The notes under the pieces were generated by a model. That model saw only the letters and a list, made by a program, of their open reading frames with translations, was not told where the DNA came from and searched no databases. Positions 11,596-20,447 of a stretch of DNA of 64,000 nucleotides are shown one piece after another. A program made the position numbers and the translations under genes. The DNA is taken from NCBI GenBank assembly GCA_963821755.1, contig CAWGEX010000005.1, positions 434,001 through 498,000 on the forward strand, written 5' to 3'. Origin of the DNA: Bog-473 sp963821755 (GTDB lineage Bacteria; Actinomycetota; Acidimicrobiia; Acidimicrobiales; RAAP-2). How positions within the stretch are numbered: the first letter of the stretch is position 1; the number at the start of each line of letters is the position of its first letter.

Positions 11596-13093
11596 ATGGT
11601 GCCGACCATGACCCGCTCACGCGAGACCTATCACTGCACGACCTGCGGTTGCACCGCCTTGCAGTGGGCCGGCCGGTGTCCGAACTGTGCCGAGTGGAAC
11701 ACGTTCACGGCCACCGCCACGGCCGGGGCCGCCACAACCACGGCCCTGAAGGGCGGACCCGACGCGGTCCCCCTCTGCCAGATCGTCGGTGGGGATGCGC
11801 TCCCCATGGCGACCGGGATCGACGAGGTCGATCGGGTGATGGGCGGGGGCTTCGTCGCTGGGGCTGTGACGCTGGTCTTCGGCCCCCCTGGCGTCGGCAA
11901 GTCGACGCTGCTGTTCCAGGTGCTGGCCGCCGTGGCCGAGCCGTGGATTTTCGGTGTTGCTGGCCTCCGCCGAGGAGTCCTTGGCCCAGGTCAGCGGGCG
12001 GGCCACGCGGGTGGGGACCGTACCCGAGCAGCTCATGGTCCTGGCGGGGAACGACGTCGGCGCCATCGAGGCCGCCATCATCAGGCGCCCCCCCTCGCTG
12101 GTCGTGGTGGACTCCGTGCAGACCATCTGCGATCCCGAGCTCGCCGGGGCAACGGGGAGCCTGACCCAGATCAGGGACTGCGTGGACCGGCTCACCCGGT
12201 TGGCCAAGTCGACAGGGGTGCCGATCGTGCTGGTGGGCCACGTCACCAAGGACGGCGATCTGGCGGGACCGCGAACCATCGAGCACATGGTCGACACGGT
12301 CCTCTCGTTCGACGGAGATCGTCACCACGCGCTGCGCATGCTCACGGCGGTGAAGCACCGCTTCGGGCCGACGGGTGAAGTGGGCATCTTCGAGATGCGC
12401 GACGACGGGCTTCGAGCCGTCCCCGATCCCGGTCAGCTGCTGCTGGGCGATCGTATGGCCGGCATTCCCGGCAGCGTGGTGGTGCCGGTGCTGCAGGGTC
12501 GACGACCGCTCCTGGTCGAAGTCCAGGCGCTGCTCGGCCCTCCTGCTGGTGGCGGGGCGAGCGGGGCGAGCGGGGCCAACGCTCGACCGATCACCCTGGG
12601 CGTGGACGCCTCACGGGTCTCGCTCCTCCTGGCCGTACTCGGGTGCCGGGCCGACGTCGTCAACACGGGTGGTCAGGTCTTCGTGGCCGCGGTCGGTGGC
12701 ATCAGCATTTCCGAGCCGGCGGTCGACCTGGCCGTTGCCCTCTCGGTCGCCTCGGCAGCCCTGGGCCGCGCCGTGCCGGCGGATCTCGTCGTGTTCGGCG
12801 AACTCGGGCTGGCCGGCGAGGTACGGGCGGTGCCCGGGGCCGATCGGCGCCTGGCCGAAGCGGCTCGGGCTGGCTTCACTCGGGCCATCGTGCCGGCATC
12901 GACGCCCGTCGAGCATCTTGCCGTGGCGCCAGGCATGGAAATTCAGCAGGTGCGCACGCTGGTCGACGCCCTGACACTGTCCTGGTCACCCGACATGCTC
13001 GACGATCCCGAGGACGTGGTCCGACTGGAGATCTGCGAAGACGACACGGCGGGTACGATGCCCACGTGGTCGAGGTTGGCAGCCAGCCGCTGA
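11596..13093 (+). CDS. radA: DNA repair protein RadA, split by an apparent one-base frameshift
   Basis: RadA is a RecA-like branch-migration ATPase. The first frame gives the C4 zinc finger (YHCTTCGCTALQWAGRCPNC) and Walker A GPPGVGKSTL; the second frame (open from about 11930 to 13093) continues with LLASAEESLAQV, VVVDSVQTI, the KNRFG-like KHRFGPTGEVG and the Lon-like C-terminal domain (LGLAGEVRAVPGADRR). The frames join if one C is removed around 11941-11942, giving VAERGFSVLLASAEES. Total length is 3n+1, consistent with one extra base. ATG 11608 is an alternative start. The 3' end overlaps disA by 28 nt. Confidence 0.88.
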
Positions 13094-14139
13094 ACGACGC
13101 ACTCGCGCTGATCGCGCCAGGCACGCCGTTGCGTGAGGGGATCGACCGCATTCTGCAGGCCAAGCACGGGGCGCTGATCATCGTGGGGGACGATCCGGCC
13201 GTCCTCTCGGTCTGCACGGGCGGCTTTCTCCTCGATGCCGAGTTCAGTCCCCAACGCCTCTCCGAGCTGGCCAAAATGGATGGCGCCATCATCCTGGCCG
13301 GCGACGCCTCGCGCATCGCCCGGGCCAACGTGCACTTGATGCCCAAGGCGACCATCCCGACCTCGGAGACCGGGACGCGGCACCGCACGGCCGAGCGGGT
13401 GGCCCGGTCGATCGACGTGCCGGTCATCACCGTCTCCGAGGCGATGGCCACCATCGCCGTGTACCGAAAGGACCAGAAGCACACCGGCCAGTCATCGGGC
13501 TGGTTGATCGACCGATCGAGCCAGGCGCTGGCCACCTTGCAGCGTTTCCGGGTGCGTTTCGACGACGCGTCGTCCACCCTGTCACGACTGGAGATCGAGG
13601 ACACCGTCTCCGTCCGAGATGTCGTGTCGGTCCTCCAACCGGGTGAAATGGTGCGCCGGATCGCCGACGAGATCGAAGGGCATCTCGTCGAATTGGGAAC
13701 CGAAGGCCGCCTGATCCACCTCCAGACCGAGGAGCTCAGCGCGGGGGTCAGCGACACCTTGACCCTGGTGTTGCGCGATTACGCCTCCTCTTCGCCCGAT
13801 GGAGCCGATCCGCCGGCCCTGGCCCGGCTGCGATCGCTCTCCCCCGACGCCACCATGGACCTGCCCCACGTCGTCGCCACCCTGGGCCTTCCGGCGCCGA
13901 ACGACCAGCTGCACGCCGAGCTGGCCCCCAGGGGCTACCGGCTGCTGCACCGGCTGCCCCAGCTTTCCGAGGTGTTGGTCGAGCGCCTGATCGTGCGCTT
14001 CGCCAGCCTGCCCGCGATCATGTCGGCCAGCGCGACCGAGCTCGAGTCGGTCGAAGGGATCGGTGCCGCCACCGCCCGGGCCGTGCGGGAGGGTCTGGCC
14101 CGCCTGGTCGAGTCCAGCATCTTCGAACGGTACGAGTAG
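13066..14139 (+). CDS. disA: DNA integrity scanning diadenylate cyclase DisA
   Basis: DisA makes c-di-AMP from two ATP and scans DNA for branched structures. From GTG 13066 the product is 357 residues, the usual length. The DAC domain carries DGAIILAGDASRI (DGA near residue 72) and GTRHRTAERVA (RHRTA near 106), both catalytic signatures; a helical linker follows and the C-terminal helix-hairpin-helix reads SVEGIGAATARAVREGL. Overlap with radA is the conserved arrangement of these two repair genes. No c-di-AMP phosphodiesterase is nearby. Confidence 0.95.
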   Translation: MVEVGSQPLNDALALIAPGTPLREGIDRILQAKHGALIIVGDDPAVLSVCTGGFLLDAEFSPQRLSELAKMDGAIILAGDASRIARANVHLMPKATIPTSETGTRHRTAERVARSIDVPVITVSEAMATIAVYRKDQKHTGQSSGWLIDRSSQALATLQRFRVRFDDASSTLSRLEIEDTVSVRDVVSVLQPGEMVRRIADEIEGHLVELGTEGRLIHLQTEELSAGVSDTLTLVLRDYASSSPDGADPPALARLRSLSPDATMDLPHVVATLGLPAPNDQLHAELAPRGYRLLHRLPQLSEVLVERLIVRFASLPAIMSASATELESVEGIGAATARAVREGLARLVESSIFERYE

Positions 14140-14166
14140 CCGGTCCGAGTAGTCGGATCGGCCCGG

Positions 14167-14195
14167 GTCACGTCGGCTACTAGATCATGTAGAAT
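14167..14195 (+). promoter_or_regulatory. Putative carD promoter
   Basis: TAGAAT at 14190-14195 is a good -10 hexamer in the 154-nt gap between disA and carD; GTCACG at 14167-14172 sits 17 nt upstream as a weak -35. That gives a leader of about 90 nt before the carD GTG, which has its own AAGGGAGA at 14283-14290. The assignment rests on hexamer similarity only. Confidence 0.4.
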
Positions 14196-14293
14196 GTATC
14201 GCTGTTGTCCGACCGGCTGACCTGCCGGGCCCGGTACCGCAACCTCTGGGAAACCGCCGCTGCAGCGGCGCCGTGTCCGTGCAAGGGAGATCT

Positions 14294-14773
14294 GTGTCGT
14301 TCAAGGTCGGAGACAAAGTTGTATACCCCCATCACGGGGCCGCCGTCATCGAAAAACGGGAGACCAAGGTCGCCTTCGGGGAGAAGAAGGAGTACCTCGT
14401 CCTGCGCTTGGCCTATGGGGACCTGATCCTCAACGTGCCGGCGGACAACACCGAGGGCGTGGGCCTGCGAGAGGTCATCAACGACGAAGAGGTGGAAGAG
14501 GTCTTCGCCGTGCTGCGCAAGAAGGAAGCGCGCATGCCGACCAACTGGTCCCGCCGCTACAAGAACCACTCCGAGAAGCTGCGGTCCGGCGACATCTACC
14601 AGGTGGCCGAGGTCGTCCGGAACCTTTCCATCCGTGACAAGGACAAGGGCCTCTCGGCCGGGGAGAAGCGGATGTTGCAGCGGGCCCGCCAGATCCTGGT
14701 GTCCGAGCTGACCTTCGCCCTCAACGTGGACGAGGAAGCGGCCGAAGAGCGACTCAACGAAGCGCTGGACTAA
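14294..14773 (+). CDS. carD: RNA polymerase-binding transcription factor CarD
   Basis: CarD binds the RNA polymerase beta subunit and stabilises open promoter complexes, including rRNA promoters. The 159-residue product has the RNAP-interacting domain FKVGDKVVYPHHGAAVIE and the DNA-binding helical domain PTNWSRRYKNHSEKL ... GLSAGEKRMLQRARQIL, with the tryptophan that wedges at the -10 upstream edge. GTG 14294 is chosen for its purine-rich ribosome site 4 nt upstream. ispD follows after 7 nt, the usual actinobacterial order. Confidence 0.95.
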   Translation: MSFKVGDKVVYPHHGAAVIEKRETKVAFGEKKEYLVLRLAYGDLILNVPADNTEGVGLREVINDEEVEEVFAVLRKKEARMPTNWSRRYKNHSEKLRSGDIYQVAEVVRNLSIRDKDKGLSAGEKRMLQRARQILVSELTFALNVDEEAAEERLNEALD

Positions 14774-14780
14774 CCACGGC

Positions 14781-15416
14781 GTGGCGGCGCACGTGTGGGC
14801 GATCGTGGTGGCCGGAGGTTCAGGCCAGCGCTTCGGCCAGCTCAAGCAGTTCTCCCTACTGGCCGGCCGGCCCGTGGCCCAGTGGTCCGTGGAGGCCTGC
14901 CGACCGGCGGCCTCCGGCGTGGTCCTCGTGGTGCCCTCCGGGTCCGGGGACCACAGCGAGTGCGGCGCCGATCGGGTCGTCGCGGGTGGCGCCAGCCGAT
15001 CCGCCTCCGTCCGCTGCGGGCTGGCCGCCGTTCCCGACGAGGCCGATGTGATCGTCGTGCACGATGCGGCACGCCCGTTGGCCACCGCCGCCTTGTTCGA
15101 AGCGGTCGTCGCCGCCGCCAACGACCACGGTGCCGCGATCTGCGCCGTGCCCGTCAGTGACACCATCAAGCGGGTCGATAGCGGTCTGGTCATCGATACC
15201 CTCGACCGCGACCAGTTGGTGGCCGTGCAGACACCGCAAGCCTTCGACGCCGCCCTCCTGCGGCGGGCCCATGCGTCGGGCGCCGAGGCGACCGATGACG
15301 CAACCTTGGTCGAGCTGCTGGGCGCGTCCGTGAGCGTCGTCCCGGGCGACGCGCACAACGTCAAGATCACCACGCCCGCTGACCTGCGCGCGGCCGAGCA
15401 GTTTCTCGGAGGATGA
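14781..15416 (+). CDS. ispD: 2-C-methyl-D-erythritol 4-phosphate cytidylyltransferase IspD
   Basis: Third step of the MEP isoprenoid pathway, forming CDP-ME. The 211-residue product has the nucleotide-binding AGGSGQRFGQLKQFSLL, the VHDAARPLA active-site block and TDDATLVELLG towards the C-terminus. It begins with GTG 14781 shortly after carD and its stop overlaps the ispF start (ATGA), so IspD and IspF are translationally coupled. It is slightly shorter than many homologues because the N-terminus is minimal. Confidence 0.93.
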   Translation: MAAHVWAIVVAGGSGQRFGQLKQFSLLAGRPVAQWSVEACRPAASGVVLVVPSGSGDHSECGADRVVAGGASRSASVRCGLAAVPDEADVIVVHDAARPLATAALFEAVVAAANDHGAAICAVPVSDTIKRVDSGLVIDTLDRDQLVAVQTPQAFDAALLRRAHASGAEATDDATLVELLGASVSVVPGDAHNVKITTPADLRAAEQFLGG

Positions 15417-16720
15417 CGATGCGCATCGGACAAGGAATCGACATCCATCCGTTCTCCGACGATCCCTTCCGCCCGCTGCGCTTGGGGGGCGTGCTCATTG
15501 AGGGCGCTCGCGGCCTGGCCGGGCACAGCGACGCCGATGCCCTGTGCCACGCCCTGGCCGATGCGGTGCTGGGCGCCGCCGGGCTCCCCGACCTGGGCCG
15601 CCATTTCCCCGACACCGATCCACGCTGGGCCGGGGCGGACAGCGTGGACCTGCTGCACACGGTCGTGGGTCTGGCGGCTGACCAGGGATTCACCTGCGTC
15701 AACGCGGATTGCACCGTCGTGGCAGAGGCACCCCGGTTGGCCCCCCACACCGAGGCGATGGCGGCCATGCTCTCGTCGGTGCTGCGGGCTCCGGTTTCGG
15801 TGAAAGCGACCCGGGCCGAGGGGCTGGGCGCCTTGGGCCGAGCGGAAGGCATCGCCTGTCTGGCCATCGTGTTGTTGGAAGCAGGCGTGACGCCGCCCCG
15901 TGGTGGGGATCGCCGGGCCGGGGCTCCGGTCCGTCCGGCTCCGCGTCGCCGCCCTCCGTTGAGTGAGCTCGGCGGCGACGCGGTGGAGGGGCGACGGGCC
16001 GTGCTCGAACTGCTGTCGGTGGGACGGCGGACCGTGCGCAAGGTGCTGATGGCGCAGGACCAGGACCCGTCTCCGCTGCTCGACCGGATTGAAGAGCTGG
16101 CGTCCCGCATGCGCGTTCCGGTCGAGTCCGTGCCCCGCCATCGGCTCGATGCGGAGGCCCGGACCGAGGCCCCGCAGGGCGTCATTGCCCAAGCGCGCCC
16201 CATCGAGCCGGTGACCCTCGAAGACCTGTGCGTGCCGGATCCGAAGGGCCTGCCGCCCTTCTTGTTGGTGGCGGCCGGGATCACCGATCCACGCAATCTC
16301 GGGGCCCTCCTCCGCAGTGCCGAGTGCGCCGGAGTGACCGGGGTGGTGTTGCCGCGGCATCGTTCGGCTCGGCTGTCTCCGACGGTGACCAAGACGGCGG
16401 CCGGCGCCATCGAGCACCTGGCCTTTGCCGTGGTGGGTGGCATACCGGCCGCGCTGTCGGTGATGACCGACCTCGGCGTGTGGTCGTTGGGCCTGGCCGG
16501 TGAATCGAACCAGTCCCTCTACGACCTGCCGCTCGGCGAGGGTCCGGTGGCCCTGGTGGTGGGGAGCGAGGACAAGGGGTTGGCCCCGCTGGTGCGACGC
16601 CGGTGCGACGCCGTGGTCTCCATCCCCCAGCACGGCGCACTGCCCTCGCTCAATGTCGGCGTGGCCGGTGCAGTCGCCGCCTTCGAAGTGGCTCGCCAGC
16701 GGGCCCGGGCGGGCCACTGA
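15413..16720 (+). CDS. IspF fused in frame to an RlmB-type SpoU rRNA 2'-O-methyltransferase
   Basis: Residues 1-157 are IspF (MEcPP synthase): GIDIHPF supplies metal ligands D10 and H12, GHSDADALCHALAD supplies H46, and VSVKATRAEGLG and GRAEGIACLAIVLL close the domain. From about residue 185 the same frame encodes an RlmB-like SPOUT enzyme: VEGRRAVLELL substrate-binding domain, then ITDPRNLGALLRSAECAG, VVGSEDKGLAPLVRRRC and SLNVGVAGAVAAFE, which make the knotted SAM site that methylates 23S rRNA. A basic linker joins them. A GTGA at 15887-15890 looks like a former stop/start overlap, so a missing base could have merged two genes. cysS, often between them in actinobacteria, is absent. Confidence 0.88.
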   Translation: MTMRIGQGIDIHPFSDDPFRPLRLGGVLIEGARGLAGHSDADALCHALADAVLGAAGLPDLGRHFPDTDPRWAGADSVDLLHTVVGLAADQGFTCVNADCTVVAEAPRLAPHTEAMAAMLSSVLRAPVSVKATRAEGLGALGRAEGIACLAIVLLEAGVTPPRGGDRRAGAPVRPAPRRRPPLSELGGDAVEGRRAVLELLSVGRRTVRKVLMAQDQDPSPLLDRIEELASRMRVPVESVPRHRLDAEARTEAPQGVIAQARPIEPVTLEDLCVPDPKGLPPFLLVAAGITDPRNLGALLRSAECAGVTGVVLPRHRSARLSPTVTKTAAGAIEHLAFAVVGGIPAALSVMTDLGVWSLGLAGESNQSLYDLPLGEGPVALVVGSEDKGLAPLVRRRCDAVVSIPQHGALPSLNVGVAGAVAAFEVARQRARAGH

Positions 16721-16737
16721 TCATCGGTCACCGGGGT

Positions 16738-16769
16738 TCCGCTGATCCGTTCCGCTGATCCGTTCCGCT
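16738..16769. repeat. 13-bp tandem repeat between rlmB and mscL
   Basis: TCCGCTGATCCGT occurs twice exactly (16738-16750, 16751-16763) with a partial third copy reaching the mscL stop. It fills the whole short gap between the convergent genes and looks like replication slippage. It does not form an evident terminator hairpin. Confidence 0.8.
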
Positions 16770-17187
16770 AGGCGGTCCCGGCTGACACCTCGCTTGTGCA
16801 GAAGGCGCAACGACGGGCCTCGACCGGGATGTCGCTCAGGCATTCCGGGCAGGGCTTCGTCGGCGGTGCCGCTTTTTCGTCCGGCAGGAGGTTGAGGCGC
16901 TTCAAGACGTGCGTGAGCGGGATGACCACGGCGAAGAACACGACCGTGGCGACGATCAGGAACGAGATCAGGGCATTCAGGAACGAGCCGTAGTTGAACT
17001 GCGAGTTGTGAATGGTGAAGGTGAGACGGGAGAAGTCCGGTTGGCCGATGATGGCGGCGATCAACGGTGTGATGAGGTCCTTGACCATGGCCGCGATCAC
17101 GGCGGTGAACGCGGCGCCCACCACCACCGCAACCGCCAGATCGACGACGTTTCCTCGGAGGAGGAACTGCTTGAACTCCTTCAGCAC
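16768..17187 (-). CDS. mscL: Large-conductance mechanosensitive channel MscL with C-terminal zinc ribbon
   Basis: Membrane tension valve. The 139-residue product starts MLKEFKQFLLRGNVVDLAVA, has TM1 (about 15-45) with the conserved pore-lining pattern VVVGAAFTAVIAAMV, a periplasmic loop, TM2 (about 70-95) and the charged VLKRLNLL helix. An extra C-terminal domain has Cys113, Cys116, Cys127 and Cys130 as CPEC...CAFC, a probable zinc ribbon. GTG start with AAGGAG 7 nt upstream (reverse complement of 17195-17200). Convergent with the ispF-rlmB frame. Confidence 0.93.
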   Translation of the reverse strand: MLKEFKQFLLRGNVVDLAVAVVVGAAFTAVIAAMVKDLITPLIAAIIGQPDFSRLTFTIHNSQFNYGSFLNALISFLIVATVVFFAVVIPLTHVLKRLNLLPDEKAAPPTKPCPECLSDIPVEARRCAFCTSEVSAGTA

Positions 17188-17387
17188 CTGTGGGCTCCTT
17201 TGCTCGGGGCGGGTCGATGTGCCTGTAGTCGGTCCGTGGTCGTGCCCGTACTCCTGCCTGTGGGTGTGTCCGTAGTCGTGGCAGGGGAAGCGGCAGCACC
17301 AGTAGCACTACCCCGGTCGGACCCGATTGAACCTGAGCGCGGCGTCCGGAGCCGGAGCCGAGAGGCCAGAGCCGAGAACGAGAACAG

Positions 17388-17460
17388 AGCCCGAGGCAGG
17401 AATCGAACCCGCGACATCTTCATTACAAGTGAAGTGCTCTACCAACTGAGCTACTCGGGC
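17388..17460 (-). tRNA. tRNA-Thr (anticodon TGT)
   Basis: The minus strand folds as a 73-nt cloverleaf without encoded CCA. Acceptor arms GCCCGAG and CTCGGGC pair perfectly, the D arm is AGCTCAGTTGGTAGAGC, the anticodon stem CTTCA/TGAAG closes the loop CTTGTAA with TGT at the anticodon, and the T arm is GCGGGTTCGATTCCTGC. It decodes ACA (and possibly other ACN) codons. The 200 nt between it and mscL hold only G+C-rich direct repeats. Confidence 0.95.
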
Positions 17461-17562
17461 CGGCGCGCGACGCCATTTGCCACGTCGTGCGCCACAACCT
17501 TAGATCCCTCCACCTGGTGAAAGCCTTGCGCGAGGGGAGCGGGCACGTAGGCTGGCACCTCA

Positions 17563-18135
17563 ATGGCCTCTGACCCGCCCCCTTCGGATCCTCGGCATTC
17601 GGCGGACCACCGAGGTGCCAACCGGATTTCTCCCCTTCGGGCCGGCATCGTGCTGATCGGATTCCTGGTCGGCGCCACCGTCCTGGTGGCGGTGGGAACC
17701 CGAGCTCCGGTGAGCGGCCTGCCTTCGTCCGCGGTGACCACAACCACGGCAGCGGCCGGCGGCGGCAGCAGCAGCACCACCACCTCCACGACGCGGGCGG
17801 GCGGCACCACCACCACGACGATGGCCCGGAGCGCCACCAGTGTCCAGGTGGCCAACGGCTCCCAGGGGACGAACCTGGCGGCGCACTACTCGGCCATCTT
17901 GAGCGCCCAGGGCTGGGCCACCAAACCGCCCCTGGATGCCACGGCGCAAGAGGCCACCTCGTCCGTGTACTACGCCGCCGGCCAACAGGAGGCAGCCGCG
18001 GCGATAGCGACCGAACTCAAATTGACCCCGTCCGCCGTGCACCCGCTGACGACTGCGGTGCCGGTCACTGGCGCCAGTGGGAACGACGTGGTGGTGGTCA
18101 TCGGTGCCGATCTGGCGGCCCAGGCCGGCACCTGA
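17563..18135 (+). CDS. Membrane-anchored LytR_C domain protein
   Basis: A 190-residue protein with a short cytoplasmic N-terminus, one TM helix at about residues 27-45 (AGIVLIGFLVGATVLVAVG), a Thr/Ser/Gly-rich extracytoplasmic linker (TTTTTAAAGGGSSSTTT-like) and a C-terminal LytR_C domain (VQVANGSQGTNLAAHY...) found on proteins associated with cell-wall glycopolymer ligation. The LCP catalytic domain itself is missing, so this is a stand-alone accessory. TAGGCT at 17548-17553 lies 9 nt before the ATG, suggesting a nearly leaderless message. otsB follows 20 nt later on the same strand. Confidence 0.75.
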   Translation: MASDPPPSDPRHSADHRGANRISPLRAGIVLIGFLVGATVLVAVGTRAPVSGLPSSAVTTTTAAAGGGSSSTTTSTTRAGGTTTTTMARSATSVQVANGSQGTNLAAHYSAILSAQGWATKPPLDATAQEATSSVYYAAGQQEAAAAIATELKLTPSAVHPLTTAVPVTGASGNDVVVVIGADLAAQAGT

Positions 18136-18155
18136 CCCGCCAGCCTGCGCTCGCC

Positions 18156-18977
18156 GTGAGCGACCTGCCTCTGCCGTCCCAGCCGGCCCCGCCGCCTCTC
18201 CCGCCGCTGCCTGACCTCCTCGTCCCCCTGGCCGAGTCGCCACGCCGCAGCGCGCTGTGCCTCGATTTCGACGGCACGCTTGCCGCCATTGTCGACGACC
18301 CGGTGGCCGCCCGTCCGTTGCCCGGCGTCACCGACCTTCTGGGTCGGCTGGCGGCGCACCTCGGGCTGGTCGCCGTCATATCGGGGAGGCCGGCCTCGTT
18401 CCTCCAATCGGTACTGGCGTCGCCGAGCGGGGTGCGCCTCATCGGCCTCTACGGCCTGGAGGAGGTCGGCGGCGACGGGAGACGGATCCTGGCACCCGGC
18501 GCCGAACCGTGGGAAGCGGTGATCACCGAAGTGGTGGCCCTGGCCCGGGCCACGGCGCCAGCCGGGATCTACGTCGAGCCCAAGGGACTCACCATGACCC
18601 TGCACTGGCGCAACGCTCCCGGGCAAGCCGACTGGGTGAGCGCGTTCGTCGCGCAACAGAGCGAGGCCAGGGGTCTGGCGGTGCATTCCGGACGCCACGA
18701 GCTCGAACTGCGGCCTCCCCTGGCGGTCGACAAGGGGACGGTGGTGCGCCGCCTGGCCGCTGGCTTTGACGCGGTGGCGGCCTTCGGCGACGACATGGGC
18801 GACCTCCCGGCGTTTGACGCGCTGGCCGAACTGTCCACGACCGGGGTGGCCGTGGCCCGCGTCGCGGCGGTCGACGCCGAGAGCCCGGCCGTCGTGGCGG
18901 ATCGAGCCGACCTGGTGGTCGAGGGGCCGGCCGGCGCGGTGGCGCTGCTCGAGCGGCTGGCCCAGGCCTGGGAATAG
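18156..18977 (+). CDS. otsB: Trehalose-6-phosphate phosphatase OtsB-type HAD hydrolase
   Basis: HAD phosphatase of the trehalose-phosphatase family, releasing trehalose from trehalose 6-phosphate. The 273-residue product has motif I CLDFDGTLAAI, motif II VISGRP, the YGLEEVGG-like cap entry and motif IV AFGDDMGDLPAF. The first ~30 residues are a Pro/Leu-rich low-complexity stretch. It is convergent with an otsA-like gene rather than co-transcribed. Given gpgS nearby, a role on glucosyl-3-phosphoglycerate or another sugar phosphate cannot be excluded, but OtsB is the simplest reading. Confidence 0.85.
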   Translation: MSDLPLPSQPAPPPLPPLPDLLVPLAESPRRSALCLDFDGTLAAIVDDPVAARPLPGVTDLLGRLAAHLGLVAVISGRPASFLQSVLASPSGVRLIGLYGLEEVGGDGRRILAPGAEPWEAVITEVVALARATAPAGIYVEPKGLTMTLHWRNAPGQADWVSAFVAQQSEARGLAVHSGRHELELRPPLAVDKGTVVRRLAAGFDAVAAFGDDMGDLPAFDALAELSTTGVAVARVAAVDAESPAVVADRADLVVEGPAGAVALLERLAQAWE

Positions 18978-18999
18978 GCCCGGGAATAGGCCTGGGACT

Positions 19000-19057
19000 G
19001 ATCAGCGACCGGCGATCAGCGACCCGGCGATCAGCGACCGGCCGATCAGCGAGCGGC
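19000..19057. repeat. Four imperfect 14-15-bp tandem repeats at the otsB/otsA convergence
   Basis: GATCAGCGACCGGC and close variants occur four times head to tail, preceded by a duplicated AATAGGCC(C/T)GGG just after otsB. The last copy runs into the 3' end of otsA. No clean hairpin with a U-run is seen, so this is better described as slippage repeats than as a terminator. Confidence 0.8.
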
Positions 19058-20440
19058 CGCGGCGAGCTGGTCCTGCATCCAGTCGGCGGCGGTCCGGGAC
19101 CTCACGAGAGATTTGAGGTGTTCCGCCCGTCGATGCCGTTCGTCCGGGTCCATGCGCAGCGCCCGATGGAGCGCCTCGGCCGTGCCGCTGACATCGAAGG
19201 GGTTGATGCCCAGCGCCGGTCCGGCCAGTTCTTCGAAGGCCCCGGCCTCCCGGGAGAGCACCAGCACGCCGGACGCGGTGTTGAGCAGCGGGCCCTCCTT
19301 GGCCACCAGATTGAGGCCGTCGCGCACGGGGTTGACCAGGAGCACATCGGAGATGGTCAACGCGGCCACCGAACGGGGCCGGTCGTCCTCGACGTGCAGC
19401 ACGATGGGCGTCCATGTGGGGGTGCCCCAGGCGTGGTTGATGCGCTCCGCCGTGTGGGCGACCTCGGCCTCGAGGGCCAGATAGTCGGCCAGCCCCTGGC
19501 GCGAGGGATAGACGAGCGCCAGGTGGACCACGGCGCCGACCCACTCCGGACGAGACGTCAACAGCTCTTCGAAGGCCAGCATGCCGCGCACGATGTTCTT
19601 GGAGGGCTCCACGCGGTCGACCCGCAGGACGATGCGCCTCCCCCCGGTCTCGGCCCGGAGCTGCGCCACCGATCGGGTGCACTCGGGGCTGGCCGCTTCG
19701 GCCAGGAGCCCCTCTTGGTCGGGCGAGAGGGAGGAGACGAAGGTGGGCGGGGCGATGGTGGATCCCGCCAGTTCGGCGTGGGCGAAGCAGGCGCGGAATC
19801 CCTCGGCCCAATGCTCGGCGTGAAAGCCGCAGGCGCCGAATCCGGCCAGACCGGCCATGAGCTCGCGGGCGGCGTCGTCGGGGAGCACGCGCAGCATGTT
19901 GGGGTCGGCGAAGGGGATGTGGCAGAAGTGGACCGTGCGCAGATCGGGGCGGGACTCTTGCAGCATCTGACCCAGCAGGGAGAAGTGGTAGTCCTGCACC
20001 AGGACCGCCGCCGCGTCGGGGGCTTCGGCACTGACCACGTCGGCCATGGCCCGGTTGTAGGCGCGGTAGCCGGCCCAGGCCGCGTGCCAGTGGCGGTCGA
20101 AGCGGGGCCGGTGGGGCAGGTCGAAGAGGTGGTGGTGGAGATACCACAGGGTGGTGTTGGCGATGACGTCGTAGGCCATGCGGTAGGTGCCCGGGTCGAC
20201 GGTGACCGAGCGGAGGGCGAGGGCCGGATCGAGCATGCGACCGGCCGCCACCGCGGCCTCGTCGGCCGCGCCCATGGTCATGGAGAACCACATGGCGTCG
20301 GTGTCGGCGCCGGCCAGGAGCGGTCGCAGCGACGAGACCAGCCCGCCCCCGCCGGCCAGCGGCTGCAGGTTGTGCTCTGCGTCGAAGCGGAACGACAGCG
20401 GTCCACGATTGGAGACGACGATCGTGTCGGGTTTGGTCAT
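19046..20440 (-). CDS. otsA: Trehalose-6-phosphate synthase (GT20 family)
   Basis: GT20 glycosyltransferase moving glucose from a nucleotide sugar to glucose 6-phosphate. The 464-residue product starts MTKPDTIVVSNRGPLSF and shows QDYHFSLLG (acceptor site), HFCHIPFADPNML, VDRVEPSKNIVRG, DGLNLVAKEGPLLN and VLSREAGAFEEL, the standard synthase blocks. ATG lies 7 nt after the gpgS stop on the same strand, so gpgS-otsA is an operon. The acceptor-loop sequence is somewhat divergent, and a glucosylglycerol-phosphate or related synthase is a possible alternative. Confidence 0.85.
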   Translation of the reverse strand: MTKPDTIVVSNRGPLSFRFDAEHNLQPLAGGGGLVSSLRPLLAGADTDAMWFSMTMGAADEAAVAAGRMLDPALALRSVTVDPGTYRMAYDVIANTTLWYLHHHLFDLPHRPRFDRHWHAAWAGYRAYNRAMADVVSAEAPDAAAVLVQDYHFSLLGQMLQESRPDLRTVHFCHIPFADPNMLRVLPDDAARELMAGLAGFGACGFHAEHWAEGFRACFAHAELAGSTIAPPTFVSSLSPDQEGLLAEAASPECTRSVAQLRAETGGRRIVLRVDRVEPSKNIVRGMLAFEELLTSRPEWVGAVVHLALVYPSRQGLADYLALEAEVAHTAERINHAWGTPTWTPIVLHVEDDRPRSVAALTISDVLLVNPVRDGLNLVAKEGPLLNTASGVLVLSREAGAFEELAGPALGINPFDVSGTAEALHRALRMDPDERHRRAEHLKSLVRSRTAADWMQDQLAAAAR

Positions 20441-20447
20441 GAACGCG

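Noticed and set aside
16721..16767. Terminator between rlmB and mscL
   Set aside because: The stretch is a direct repeat without a stable hairpin.
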